Origin: Lysobacter sp. FW306-1B-D06B
GTDB taxonomy: Bacteria > Pseudomonadota > Gammaproteobacteria > Xanthomonadales > Xanthomonadaceae
Assembly: GCF_038446665.1 (NCBI RefSeq)
Contig: NZ_CP151802.1
Span: 496,001-560,000 of the forward strand
Length of the DNA: 64,000 bases
Direction of reading: 5' to 3'
The position numbers and the translations under genes were made by a program. Shown in pieces: positions 52,376 through 61,660 of the stretch. The notes beneath the pieces are model-generated. The model saw only the letters and a program-made list of their open reading frames with translations, was not told the origin of the DNA and did no database searches. Positions within the stretch are counted from its first letter, which is position 1; every line of letters begins with the position of its first letter.

Positions 52376-53407
52376 GCCAAGCTCATCTGGCGTTGGACGG
52401 TGCTTTCACCCAATCGGTTGAGCAGATTTCGGAGTGCGTCACGCTCAAAGGGGCCCTATTCCTCGGCCGATTTGAGGATGTAGCGGTGAATGAGCGTGGA
52501 AGGGTAGTTGTCGCCGAAGTCTTCATGGCGCGCATCGAGGGCACCCACACCTGGCGCCGAGATTGCCGAGATCGACTGGTTTCTTCCGGGAGGCCCGTGG
52601 CCAAGGCTCATAGCGCCGCTCACTGCGCGTGGAGTCTTTCCGGTACTCGAAGGTAAGCCCGCATGAAGCTTGCAGAGGCATAGCTTGGGGATTCTGCGCG
52701 AAGATCATTCTCATCGGCGCAGGCTGGCTGTTCGAAGATGCCGCCGGAGGAGAAGGCGTCAGCGCCTAACTGTAGATCAATTAGTGAGTTGACCCTTCTA
52801 GTGTCAACGCTTGGCTCGCTAGTCGGGGGCTGCGCGGCGAAGCTGCCGGAGTCGCAGCCACCTAATGAGGCTTGCGACTTGCCTTCCTCTCGCAGCTCTC
52901 GTTTGCAGAAGACGAGCTCCTGCGAATCGCAGCTTAGTGCCTAAGCGCGATGCTGCCCCTCGTTTGGACTTGAAGGATCTCACCGTTGAGGGGCCGAACA
53001 AGACGGGCGGCAACAAGAGACACCTGACGCTGACCAGTATCAATTCTGTGCATCTAGGATCGCACCTGGATAACGCGTAGGCCAGTGAAGGTGTAGGCGT
53101 GTATGGATGGGGGTTCACAAACGAAAGCGAAGCGGAGGCCTCGTACCGACTTGAGTGAAGTCTTCGGTGACGGCACCAGACGCTACAGGGTGTGCCTGGT
53201 TGGGATCGATGTTGTATTGCTTCGGAGCGCTCCGAGCTCGAGCAAATTGCTACGAACGGTCGGAAGCCCTTAACAGCGCGTTCGGATCGGTATCTTGACC
53301 CGCCGGTCGTGATGAAGCTTGGGCCGCAAGTGCCTACTGAGCGCCAGTCTCACCGCCAAGCATCGCCAGCAACAACAACGCGGCCGAGAACGAGCTCTGT
53401 GATCTAT
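52376..53407. other. 1-kb stretch of decayed sequence
   Basis: It begins with an rve-IS left-end-like motif (agctcatctggcgttggacg, 52380). A plus-strand piece (LTLLVSTLGSLVGGCAAKLP, about 52777) looks like a lipoprotein or spanin-type signal that soon loses frame. No intact gene is supported. Confidence 0.4.
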
Positions 53408-53983
53408 TCATGGTTTTCTCTCAGATGGCTCATACTGTACTGCCGGCTCGGCCGGCGGGTGCGTAATGGCATACCCGCTGAAACGCCATGTACCCCGCTC
53501 GTCCAGGTGAAATGCCACCATTTCCCGACCGACCTTCCGGTTGGCGAAGCGCACCTCAAACTCGACATTCGCATACGCGCCCGGCGGTGTCTGCGCACTG
53601 GCCTCGACCGTGTAGCGGCTGACCGACGCCCAGCGTCGTTCCGTTAGCGCGCCGTACGACCCACGTTGAGCGGTGACCGTGTCCAGGAACGTCGCTCGAC
53701 CGATGACCCGCTTCATCACCGGGGATGCCTGATCCCAGGCTTGGCCGACCTGATTCGTGCCCATAAGCTGCGCCAATTCCAACGCGGCCTTGACCAGCTC
53801 ATTGGCATCGGTGTGGTCCGAGATCAGTTCAGGTGCGACCTCAAAACCTTTCGAATCGTCGTTGTTACTGTGGTCCAATTGGGCGGGGGAATCAGGCTCC
53901 AGCGGAACTGGTCCGATCGCCGCACCGATCGTTGGCGCGAGCGGCTTGTCTCCACTCATCAACCGGCCGAGCCATTTGCACAT
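53408..53983 (-). CDS. DUF4019 family protein
   Basis: 191 residues. The domain spans about residues 60-175 (ELAQLMGTNQVGQAWDQASPV ... ERRWASVSRYTVEA ... GAYANVEFEVRFANRKVGRE ... DERGTWRFSGYAIT). Unlike the copy at 2484 it has no signal peptide. A 55-residue Pro/Asp-rich N-terminal extension replaces it, so it may be cytoplasmic, or the 5' end may have been rebuilt. It stands alone. Confidence 0.75.
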   Translation of the reverse strand: MCKWLGRLMSGDKPLAPTIGAAIGPVPLEPDSPAQLDHSNNDDSKGFEVAPELISDHTDANELVKAALELAQLMGTNQVGQAWDQASPVMKRVIGRATFLDTVTAQRGSYGALTERRWASVSRYTVEASAQTPPGAYANVEFEVRFANRKVGREMVAFHLDERGTWRFSGYAITHPPAEPAVQYEPSERKP

Positions 53984-54319
53984 TTGCAGCCCCTTCCGGG
54001 AGAGATGCCCGTTGAGTTCGTGGGCAGGCTAAACGGTTCTCGACGCCTGGTCATTGTCGATGGCGTCGATGACTGCATTCAATGTATGGGCAGCGGTGGC
54101 TGGGGCGAATCCGGTCGCCACCCAGCCTAGGCTACAGCTGCGCAGGTTTGCGGCTGATAGTACCGCTTGATTGAACGCGAGAGCCAGGCGGTTTCGGCCA
54201 CAAGCACGCATGCACCGGCTCCGTTCTTATTGACGGATCGCCCAGGCGTGGATCTCGCAAGCTTCGTTTGAGAGACCACCACCGCTACTGCGGGGCGATC
54301 TCCCGCGACCCAGGCTCCA
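53984..54319. other. intergenic stretch, nothing supported
   Basis: Short frames only; no recognisable motif, hairpin terminator or IS end was found. Confidence 0.4.
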
Positions 54320-54847
54320 TTAGGGCCTTGCGAGCTGTTCTTGGGCAGGGCGCGCGCGGAATGATTCAAAGAAGCGGTCCGCGATGGGGGACGCGGCCGT
54401 AGCGGTGAGCGTTGTCAGTTGGCAGAGCTTTCCATTCACGTATACCCACCGGTAGCGTGCGTGAGCTTGCTTGATCTTGCCCTTCGTTTCGAGCACTTTC
54501 AGCCCACCCGCGTAGCGCACGACCATCGTCGACAGCCCCCCCGGACCGCCGGCCTGCTGGAGCGCACCGTCGTAAATGCCCTTGTACAGCTGCGCAAGGC
54601 GATCACTGGACGTCAGGGCAGCGCGAATCTTCGGCGGAACATGCTTCGCAACTGCGACGAGAGCATAGCGTTGGCCGGCGTGCTCGCCCTTGAACATGAA
54701 GCCTTTCATGCCACCATCTTCGAATGGCACCGTCTCCCCAGGCACATCCAGGGATATGCCCTCCGCCAGAACCTTTGAGGTCCAGTCCGCGGCGGGCGCA
54801 GGGGGCGACAGCAAGACGAAGCAAAGCACGAGCGCGACGAACCTCAT
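54320..54847 (-). CDS. exported protein of unknown function
   Basis: 175 residues. Signal peptide (MRFVALVLCFVLLSPPAPAA). The mature domain (ISLDVPGETVPFEDGGMKGF, GQRYALVAVAKHVPP, HARYRWVYVNGKLCQLTTLT, DRFFESFRA) has the feel of a periplasmic alpha/beta lipoprotein-like fold, similar in style to the protein at 14876. No named family was recognised. It is not in an operon. Confidence 0.7.
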   Translation of the reverse strand: MRFVALVLCFVLLSPPAPAADWTSKVLAEGISLDVPGETVPFEDGGMKGFMFKGEHAGQRYALVAVAKHVPPKIRAALTSSDRLAQLYKGIYDGALQQAGGPGGLSTMVVRYAGGLKVLETKGKIKQAHARYRWVYVNGKLCQLTTLTATAASPIADRFFESFRARPAQEQLARP

Positions 54848-54978
54848 AGATATCTACGCAGGATGGAACGGCGCGCGAGTGTCCCACCCGCGCTACGCTA
54901 CATCCATCGTAGAAGTCCGAAAGGATATCGTCCCCAACTGCAATCGCCTTTGTCTCTCATCTCTCGCTGGATACTCGC

Positions 54979-55317
54979 TCGCCCAGATTTCATCTGCGGT
55001 TGGACATCGCTCCGTCGTGGGCAATTCTTCAGATTGAAAGAAATCGCATAGCGCCGCCCGCCATAACGGGTGAAGCTAGGCACGCCCCGGCGCCACGTAG
55101 AAATGCATTGACCGCATCGCTCACGAGCGGTCCAGGCGCTCTTCGAGGAAATGGCGCCGGGGCACTTAGTTGTGTGGAATGCGCGAGGAAACAAGATGGC
55201 TTTAGACTGCAAGAGCGCTTGGAGCGCTCGTTGTTGCTCGGATTGCAAGCACAATCCAGCGAATCATCTGGCAACGCCGACCGAAGAAGTAAATCCGCCG
55301 ATCAACGGTGATCTGGG
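54979..55317. other. IS end-like motif and gene-poor sequence
   Basis: gcccagatttcatctgcggt then tggacatcgct (54980-55010) is a diverged rve-IS end. Between it and 55318 no ORF is convincing. Confidence 0.4.
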
Positions 55318-55551
55318 ATGCCCGCTGTGGAGTCCGAAGCCAAAGGCGGGCGGGCGGTGAAGCGGCTCACTGCTGGCGAACAGTGGCGTGCCGCACAGCT
55401 CGGCAGCTGTCGTGCGGTTTCGACTGACGAGGCGCGCCAGCTCTTCGAGCGGGAATTCGGCACCGCCTCGGCTCGGATTGATGCGGCTCGCTTCTTCTGG
55501 GCTGCGTATTACGGCAGGCCTATGCCGCCGCTCGATGGGCCCACGCCATGA
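55318..55551 (+). CDS. unknown small protein
   Basis: 77 residues. Helical (LTAGEQWRAAQLGSCRAVST, DEARQLFEREFGTASARIDA) with a terminal Pro-rich tail. No family was recognised. Its TGA overlaps the ATG of the next, broken gene (ATGA). A GTG at 55354 (VKRLTAGEQW) is an alternative start. Confidence 0.5.
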   Translation: MPAVESEAKGGRAVKRLTAGEQWRAAQLGSCRAVSTDEARQLFEREFGTASARIDAARFFWAAYYGRPMPPLDGPTP

Positions 55552-55791
55552 GTGACGCGAAATCGAGACTGCACGGCCGGTTAGATGAACTCACGGCATT
55601 GCTGCGCAAGCACTGGAAGTGCTCTCCCTGTACCTCGCTACTCGCCTGCTCCGAGGCCGCCCGCTGAGTCCGTCGAGGAGTTCCTGGCACGTGGCTGTGA
55701 GATCCAGGTGTTCAAGCACGGCGAGAAGGGCGAACAAGCGAAGAACCTGCGTGAGTTCCTTCGCAACTCGTTCACCATCAAGGGCGGCTAG
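55548..55791 (+). pseudogene. small gene, frameshifted
   Basis: It starts MSDAKSRLHGRLDELTALLR in frame at 55548. After a shift near 55615 it continues in the +1 frame as PAESVEEFLARGCEIQVFKH, then KGEQAKNLREFLRNSFTIKGG in shorter pieces, with a stop at 55791. The intact product would be about 80 residues and soluble. No family was recognised. Confidence 0.55.
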
Positions 55792-55864
55792 CCGCAAGCT
55801 GCCGCCAGTGCCATTTTGTGGTGGTGCGTACCGCATCGCAAACCGATGGATCACGGAGTTGAAC

Positions 55865-56206
55865 ATGATTGCTCGTTCCACCATGCGGGGCCTCGCTGCC
55901 ACCTTGCTGCTTTTGATGCTCACTAAGACAGCACCCGCCTCGGCGCAATCCAGTTCACGCATCGCAGCGCTTGAGGCCGAGGGTTATGAGCTTGTGGGAG
56001 ATGCACGCGTCGAACGCTGGCTCGACCATAACGGGGACGAAGTTGGCGGCGGGTGCCCGCGCTACGGTCAGATGGAGCTATCAAACGGACTTCTCCTGAA
56101 ATGCACGGGTTCCGGGATGAGTCCGGGCCGGGATGCAACCGTTCTTCGAAAGGGCGATTACTACAAGGTGCTTGTCGGAAGCGATACGTACGACGCGCAT
56201 AACTGA
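55865..56206 (+). CDS. small secreted protein
   Basis: 113 residues from the ATG at 55865. Signal peptide (MRGLAATLLLLMLTKTAPASA). The mature part has a two-Cys compact domain (GGGCPRYGQMELSNGLLLKC) and repeated Tyr/Lys strands (KGDYYKVLVGSDTYD). No family was recognised. It converges on the pilin-like gene with 13 bp between stops. Confidence 0.65.
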   Translation: MIARSTMRGLAATLLLLMLTKTAPASAQSSSRIAALEAEGYELVGDARVERWLDHNGDEVGGGCPRYGQMELSNGLLLKCTGSGMSPGRDATVLRKGDYYKVLVGSDTYDAHN

Positions 56207-56219
56207 CCCAAACGCCGAT

Positions 56220-56540
56220 TCACTCGTACGTCTGCGTAGCGAGGTGGACCTTGCGTTTGGACCCGTCGGTTCTGACGTAGCCGCTGTAGTAGGTAATGAG
56301 AGGCGAGCCAAATGCCGTTGCAGGTTCCAGGTGCAGCGTGTAACGCGTCGTTGCTGAAGCCTGCGGGCACTTCGCTCGCAGGACTTGCTTCGCGGTCGAA
56401 GTGCGCTCGTCAACGTCAATCGGGGCGCACGTTGGCGCAACCACGCTCCCGGAGAACTGAATGCGTCCCTCGGCTGCGCTCGCGCTCGCCATCGAAATTG
56501 TCGCCAAAAGGGCGACGCCCACTGATGCAATGTTTCTCAT
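56220..56540 (-). CDS. pilin/fimbrial-like secreted protein
   Basis: 106 residues. Signal peptide (MRNIASVGVALLATISMASA). The start of the mature protein (AEGRIQFSGSVVAPTCAP) is the type-1 pilin pattern, with a second Cys in RAKCPQAS that would pair with it. The chain is shorter than usual pilins and lacks a clear C-terminal YVATATYE-type strand, although it ends LATQTYE. No usher or chaperone gene is near. The shared TTTCGTA motif lies 91 nt upstream. Confidence 0.65.
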   Translation of the reverse strand: MRNIASVGVALLATISMASASAAEGRIQFSGSVVAPTCAPIDVDERTSTAKQVLRAKCPQASATTRYTLHLEPATAFGSPLITYYSGYVRTDGSKRKVHLATQTYE

Positions 56541-56630
56541 ACCCTGCCCTCGCTAGATAGGGCCCAGGTTGAGATCCGATTGGAAGATGGGCCCGACGCG
56601 AGCATGCTCGCGAGCGTGGCCGGACGAGAA

Positions 56631-56649
56631 CATCTGATTATTACGAAAA
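56631..56649 (-). promoter_or_regulatory. shared upstream motif, pilin-like gene
   Basis: On the minus strand: TTTTCGTAATAATCAGATG. The left half matches the motif exactly; the right half is diverged. The rest of 56541-56951 has no gene, but holds a rve-IS end-like motif (cccaggctcatctgcccttt, 56837). Confidence 0.4.
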
Positions 56650-56951
56650 GTGGGTGCGGTAGGCCCCCAGGGCTGGAAGAAGGCCTTCAAAGCAGAGGGT
56701 GGCCAAACATGTTCGCAAACGCGCACAGGCGATAACATCTAGAACTTTCGAAGATAGGCGCGTGTGGCCGTCAATGCAGGAGTGGGGGGACACCCGGATT
56801 CCTGCGACCGCTGCATATGACGGGCAGAGGTCTACGCCCAGGCTCATCTGCCCTTTGGCGGAATCAATCGTAAGTGCACATCTCCGAATAGTTGCATGGA
56901 TCCTGCGTCGGCGGACGTCGACAATGCGCGCCTCATTTATGAGGAACACGC

Positions 56952-57272
56952 ATGAACACTGAAACGTCTACTGAAACCCCTATCATCAGCACGAAGGCTG
57001 ATCTGTTGTACTTCCGGCTGCTGCGGAAGCATACCGCGCAGGTCACGTTGACAAAGGAAAAGCTGGTGGTGCAACGTCTTATAGTGGTGAAGGATGAGTA
57101 CATGTGCACCGACATCGAGTCGTACTACACATTCAAGGTGGCCTTCCTGATCCCGATCGGTATCGGCATAAAGTTCAGGAACGGGACGCGCGTTGAGTTT
57201 GCGCCGATGTTCACTGGGGCCAAGAAGTGGCGCAGTGCGCTGCAGGGCGCGGGCTTCGCACAGTCGCAGTAA
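56952..57272 (+). CDS. unknown protein with PH-like fold pattern
   Basis: 106 residues with GAGGAA upstream. Strand-rich (TAQVTLTKEKLVVQRLIVVK, IESYYTFKVAFLIPIGIGIK) and ending in a helix (AKKWRSALQGAGF), a layout like bacterial PH-domain proteins. The central FLIPIGIGI could also be a short membrane hairpin. No family was recognised. Confidence 0.6.
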   Translation: MNTETSTETPIISTKADLLYFRLLRKHTAQVTLTKEKLVVQRLIVVKDEYMCTDIESYYTFKVAFLIPIGIGIKFRNGTRVEFAPMFTGAKKWRSALQGAGFAQSQ

Positions 57273-57379
57273 GCGAAGCACGGTTCGCGCGTTAACCCGC
57301 GAACAGGTTACGGTCGCAATGAATGAGGCCGAATGGCAATGCCGCCGCTGAATGGGCCAGTGTTCGGGCCTGGCTGCTG

Positions 57380-57626
57380 ACGATGCCCCGGAGTGGGCGG
57401 GCATCTTCGGCGGCAGCGCAGTTTTTCTGTGCTCATTGCTGGCGGTCGCAGGGTGGGCGCTTGCGTCGGCAGTGGCGTGGATGTCCATAGCGTTGAGTGG
57501 TTCGAGAAGAACCAAGCGGCGCGGAACGTGCAACTTCAACAGTGTAGGGACAATCCTGACACCATGTTTCTGCCGAACTGTTTGAACGCCGCAAGCGCAG
57601 CAGGACCGGCCGCCGACGAAGGTTAG
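57380..57626 (+). pseudogene. EexN-like entry-exclusion lipoprotein, frameshifted
   Basis: The C-terminal part (SVEWFEKNQAARNVQLQQC, RDNPDTMFLPNCLNAASAA) has the spacing of EexN-type lipoproteins of conjugative elements (two Cys, NC.NA). The N-terminal signal (VFLCSLLAVAGWALASA) is in a different frame, joined near 57460. It was probably part of a lost conjugative element. Confidence 0.6.
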
Positions 57627-57712
57627 GTCCATTAATGAAGCATGGCCGATCGGTTTAGGCAGCAGCCTCCGAAGCTGGCGTGGCCTGTGTCGAATTGGAT
57701 GAGGGGTAAGGC

Positions 57713-58305
57713 ATGAATGACGCTAAGGCGATAGACGTCGTTGTCGGCTTCGTAACCGGTGACGTGGAGGTGCGGGAATTCGAGGCCGTGCTTTATCGCG
57801 AGGCGGCGTTGGAAGCGATGCTTAGCTGCGAGCCGGCCCCGCCTTATTCATCGCACGGCGTCACGTTATTTAACCATTTGATCGCCTTGGACTATGGCGA
57901 CGTTGGTGCCGTGGTAGATGCCAGAGGTCTTCTCGTCAAGTTCCTCACGGGGAGAGGCGTCAATGTCGTCGCTTCAAACAAAGCTCGCGAGAAGTTGCGT
58001 CTGCTCCATTCAGCGCAGCCGCGGTGGCTAGATGCGGACAACGCAATCCTGTCAGAATTGCTGGCAGCTGCACCGGCTGCCGGGACGCAGAGGTGTGGTT
58101 GAAGGAGCGAATCCGAGAGTTGTTCCGGTTTGTAAAACGCCCGCCCCGATGGCTCCAAGCGCCGCACTGGCCGATGGGAAAGGAGGGTCCGATGGTGTTT
58201 CTGGGGCAGGTCGCCGTGGACGACTACTTCCACGACACCGCAGCTGCGTACGTATTCCATGACACCGCAACTGGCGAGAGTCGGACCATCATCCAGACGC
58301 TTTAA
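57713..58305 (+). pseudogene. YwqG/immunity-like gene, frameshifted
   Basis: The first 115 or so codons (VVVGFVTGDVEVREFEAVLY ... GVTLFNHLIALDYGDVGAVV ... WLDADNAILSELLAAAP) are in one frame. After a shift near 58070 the second frame gives EVWLKERIRELFRFVKRPPR, GPMVFLGQVAVDDYFHDTAA and AYVFHDTATGESRTIIQ. The latter pattern (PxWxQxPxWP...FxGQ...YVF...Q) recalls DUF1963/YwqG-type domains, which often serve as immunity proteins. It could still be a programmed frameshift. Confidence 0.55.
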
Positions 58306-58791
58306 GCAAGCCAAACGCTTATGCCGGTGGCCGTTCTTCCCGCACCTCCCTGGATAAGGTTACCGAGCGGCGGTAGCCCACCCCCTAGGCCCTTGCTGCG
58401 GCGACAGGCCGCGCTGGCTGAACTGGACGCATCGGCGTGCCGAATTATCCCTTCCAGTTCGGAGTCTCATCCCACCACGCGCCGTTTCGGTTCCCGACCG
58501 GCACGACGGGTGGAGCGCGGCTTGGCCGCGTGATAGATCTGTTCGCGGTACAACGAGGTCGACTGTCCATCGACCCATGAACCGGTCGATGCGCACACAC
58601 TCTAGCCAGCCAACTTACTCGCTCCTCGGGGTGGACGTGGCGCCGCGACCAATTCCGATTGTTCGTGTAGTGGGTTTCCGGGGCCTGAGCTAACGTCCGC
58701 TTTCGACCCGAATGCCATGGCGGGCTGAATTGCCGTTGCGGTCGGAAACCGATCGGCTCGGCGTCGCGATTTCGAGAACGAGGAACCGAAG
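58306..58791. other. gene-free stretch
   Basis: No ORF with protein-like composition and no IS end was recognised. The sequence is GC-rich with scattered short palindromes. Confidence 0.4.
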
Positions 58792-59109
58792 ATGCCGCAG
58801 ATTTGGCGGGAGCTGCTGGCGGTGGCTGTTTTCGCCGGCGCGGGATGCAGTGCAGCGGTCGCATCGCTTCGCATGTTGGACATAGACGGTGTCAGCTATC
58901 TGACTCTGGCCTTTGTCGTTTTCGCTTCATGGAGTTGCGCGTTGATCTGTGCGGTGAGCGCTTCTGTATTGGTGGCGCTTCTGCTGATGAGCTGTGTTAA
59001 GAAGGCATGGAACTTTTGGTCGTCGATTCTCACGCGTCTAGCGCTTGTGGCGATTCATAGCGGTGCGGTGCGCCCAGGCCAGCCCGACACGGACGGAGCG
59101 GGACGTTGA
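58792..59109 (+). CDS. small membrane protein
   Basis: 105 residues. Two or three hydrophobic helices (LLAVAVFAGAGCSAAVASL; YLTLAFVVFASWSCALICAV; SASVLVALLLMSCV) precede a soluble tail. No family was recognised. Its stop overlaps the TTG start of the next gene (TTGA), so the two are coupled. Confidence 0.55.
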   Translation: MPQIWRELLAVAVFAGAGCSAAVASLRMLDIDGVSYLTLAFVVFASWSCALICAVSASVLVALLLMSCVKKAWNFWSSILTRLALVAIHSGAVRPGQPDTDGAGR

Positions 59110-59419
59110 AACTTCTGATCGTCTTCTTCATGGGCTCGCTTTTGTCACTTCCCGTCATGGCTTGCAAAGTCGGAACTTCGATCACGCCGCCGCCGGAGGA
59201 CAAAGCTCAGGTCGTATTCTTCCTATCCTCGAAATGGACCGACAATGCGATCGGGGCCACTGTCCGTGAGAATGGCGGTGAACTCGATCACCTGAGCACA
59301 ACTACGCCATTCATATGATGAAGCCAGGCGGGCATACATATGCGGTCCACTCGGCGACTGAGGGCCACTCCCTCGCGCGCGGAGACTGGCTCAAGTGGGT
59401 TTCTGGACTAACGCATTAG
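59106..59419 (+). pseudogene. small exported protein, frameshifted
   Basis: It starts LKLLIVFFMGSLLSLPVMAC (TTG start), a lipoprotein or secretion signal, followed by DKAQVVFFLSSKWTDNAIGA. The original frame ends at 59318. In another frame, EHNYAIHMMKPGGHTYAVHS, then ARGDWLKWVSGLTH, runs to TAG at 59417, which looks like the true C terminus. A single shift near 59290 explains both. Confidence 0.55.
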
Positions 59420-59421
59420 TC

Positions 59422-59610
59422 ATGGGCGCCGCGTGGGGACTGAGCATGCTCTTGATCTCGTGGATCGGCCTCCCTTACATCTCACGTCCAGTGAATGGTT
59501 CGGTCGCCGTGATCACCCTGCTGGGCGGCGCCCTCTTCGGGCTGTTCATGGCTGCCGTACTCCGCTCCAGAGCAAGGCGACTGCGCTTGCCGCCATGGAG
59601 CGAGTACTGA
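59422..59610 (+). CDS. small two-helix membrane protein
   Basis: 62 residues from the ATG 2 bp after the preceding stop. It has two helices (AWGLSMLLISWIGLPYI; VAVITLLGGALFGLFMAAVL) and a basic tail. An upstream in-frame GTG at 59395 is possible. No family was recognised. It forms a short run with the two genes before it. Confidence 0.5.
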   Translation: MGAAWGLSMLLISWIGLPYISRPVNGSVAVITLLGGALFGLFMAAVLRSRARRLRLPPWSEY

Positions 59611-59673
59611 CGCGCCTCGGAGTTCCCCTTACTTAACCGAGGCCGCTGCTCCGCCCACAACATGGAGAGTTTC

Positions 59674-61659
59674 ATGCAGTTTGCTAGACCGCTACTCGCT
59701 TGCATGCTGGTGATGACCACCTTGCTGGTGATGCCCGCCGCCCGCGCAGTCGATGTGCAGGCTTTCGTCAAGAAGGACCGGTTCAATGACATCAAGCTGT
59801 CCCCTAACGGGGACTATTACGCTGCCACCGTAGCGTTTGAAGACCAGACCGCCTTGGTGATCATCCGGCGGGCGGACAATGCAGTGGCGGGCAATTTCCG
59901 TCTGGGCAAGAACACCCACGTTGCGGACTTCTGGTGGGTCAATCCGGAGCGTGTGCTGATCAGCATCGCGGAGAAGCTGGGCTCGTTGGATCAGCCTCAG
60001 CTGACGGGCGAGCTGTACGCCATCAACGCCGATGGAACCAAGACCGAATTCCTGGTTGGGCAGCGTCTGCGCACGGAAGCGGCTCGCTCTGGCAAGAAGG
60101 CGGAGACGGTTGCGGCATTCCTGGTCGACGATCTGCCGGAGGACGGCAAGAACGTGATCATCTCCGCTCGGCCGTTCAATGCCGATCCGTACACGCGCGC
60201 CGAACGCCTGGATGTCTACACAGGGCGCCGCGCTCCGCTCGCGCGGGCCCCAGTGCGTAACGCTGACTTCGTCACCGATCATTCGGGCGTGGTGCGCTTC
60301 GCTGTCGGCGCCGGTACCGACCTCAAGAGCAAGTTGTACTACCGGACAGGCGACGGGGCTCAGTGGCAGCTGATCAATGACGAGACTGTTACCCAGCGCG
60401 CAGAGCGGCCTATCGGATTCTCCGGTGACGGGAAGACGGCTTACATCATCTCCGAGCAGGATCGCGGCCCCGATGCCATTGTGGCCTACGACACTGTCAG
60501 CGGCGCTCGAAAGGTGGCGCTGCAGGATGACGATACGGACCCAGGCCGCGTCATCTACGCGAATGGGACCGCTGTGCCTGTCGGCGCCTTCTTCATGGAC
60601 GGCAAGCCGCGTACGGCCTTCTTAGACACCAGTGCGCCTGAGGCACGCTTGTATCGAAGTCTGGAAGGTGCATTTGGCGGCGATCCCGTGCGCATCACGT
60701 CTCAAACCGCGGATGGCAAATTGGCGTTGGTGCTGGTCGCCAGCGATCGCAATCCCGGTGACTACTACGTGTTCGATACGGCGGCCAAGAAGGCCGAGCA
60801 CCTGCTGAGTCGCCGCGACTGGTTCGATCCGGACAGGATGGCCACCCAGCAGCCTATCCAGCTGACCGCCCGGGATGGGCTGCCCCTGCACGGATATCTG
60901 ACCACTCCTAAGGGAGCGGGCAGCAAGAAGCTGCCCATGGTGGTGATGCCGCATGGCGGGCCATTTGGCGTTCGGGATGACTGGGGATTCGATAATGACG
61001 TGCAACTGCTCAGCCAGGCGGGTTACGCAGTGCTGCAGGTCAACTTCAGAGGCTCCGGTGGTTATGGCCGCGCCTTCACCCAAGCCGGCAAACGCCAGTG
61101 GGGCGGCACGATGCAGGATGACCTCACGGATGCGACGCGTTGGGCGATCCAGCAGGGCTATGCCGATAGCGAACGGGTCTGCCTATACGGCGCCAGTTAC
61201 GGCGGCTATGCCGCGCTGATGGGCGTCGCCAAGGAGCCGGCCCTCTATCGCTGTGCCGCCGGCTATGTCGGCGTGTATGACCTTCCGACCATGCACACCC
61301 AAGGCGACATCCAGCAGCGCGGCTCTGGTGAGACCTTCCTGCGGGAATGGCTTGGTTCGCGCGAGGAGTTGGCCGCGGCGTCGCCTAATCGTATGGCCGA
61401 GCGCATCAAGGTCCCTGTCTTCCTGGCAGCGGGCGGGGAGGACAAGCGCGCGCCCATTGAGCACAGCCGCATGATGGAGCGGGCATTGCGGTCAGCAGGT
61501 GTGCCAGTGGAGACCCTGTACTACGACACCGAAGGGCACGGGTTCTACGTCGAAGCCCATCAGCGGGAGTACTACACGCGCCTGCTGGCATTCCTGGCGA
61601 AGAACCTCGGTGGCAGCGTGGCCACGACCAGCGCTGGCGAAGCCAAAGCGGCGAAGTGA
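59674..61659 (+). CDS. S9-family serine peptidase (prolyl oligopeptidase/DPP-type)
   Basis: 661 residues from the ATG at 59674, with GGAG 6 nt upstream. Signal peptide (LLACMLVMTTLLVMPAARA), so periplasmic. An N-terminal beta-propeller-like region (about 25-390) precedes an alpha/beta-hydrolase domain. The triad is visible: Ser in GASYGGYAAL (about 507), Asp in GGEDKRAP (about 590) and His in EGHGFY (about 622). It should release dipeptides or short peptides from oligopeptides. It is followed 1 bp later by the small partner gene of the HAD pair. Confidence 0.92.
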   Translation: MQFARPLLACMLVMTTLLVMPAARAVDVQAFVKKDRFNDIKLSPNGDYYAATVAFEDQTALVIIRRADNAVAGNFRLGKNTHVADFWWVNPERVLISIAEKLGSLDQPQLTGELYAINADGTKTEFLVGQRLRTEAARSGKKAETVAAFLVDDLPEDGKNVIISARPFNADPYTRAERLDVYTGRRAPLARAPVRNADFVTDHSGVVRFAVGAGTDLKSKLYYRTGDGAQWQLINDETVTQRAERPIGFSGDGKTAYIISEQDRGPDAIVAYDTVSGARKVALQDDDTDPGRVIYANGTAVPVGAFFMDGKPRTAFLDTSAPEARLYRSLEGAFGGDPVRITSQTADGKLALVLVASDRNPGDYYVFDTAAKKAEHLLSRRDWFDPDRMATQQPIQLTARDGLPLHGYLTTPKGAGSKKLPMVVMPHGGPFGVRDDWGFDNDVQLLSQAGYAVLQVNFRGSGGYGRAFTQAGKRQWGGTMQDDLTDATRWAIQQGYADSERVCLYGASYGGYAALMGVAKEPALYRCAAGYVGVYDLPTMHTQGDIQQRGSGETFLREWLGSREELAAASPNRMAERIKVPVFLAAGGEDKRAPIEHSRMMERALRSAGVPVETLYYDTEGHGFYVEAHQREYYTRLLAFLAKNLGGSVATTSAGEAKAAK

Positions 61660-61660
61660 T

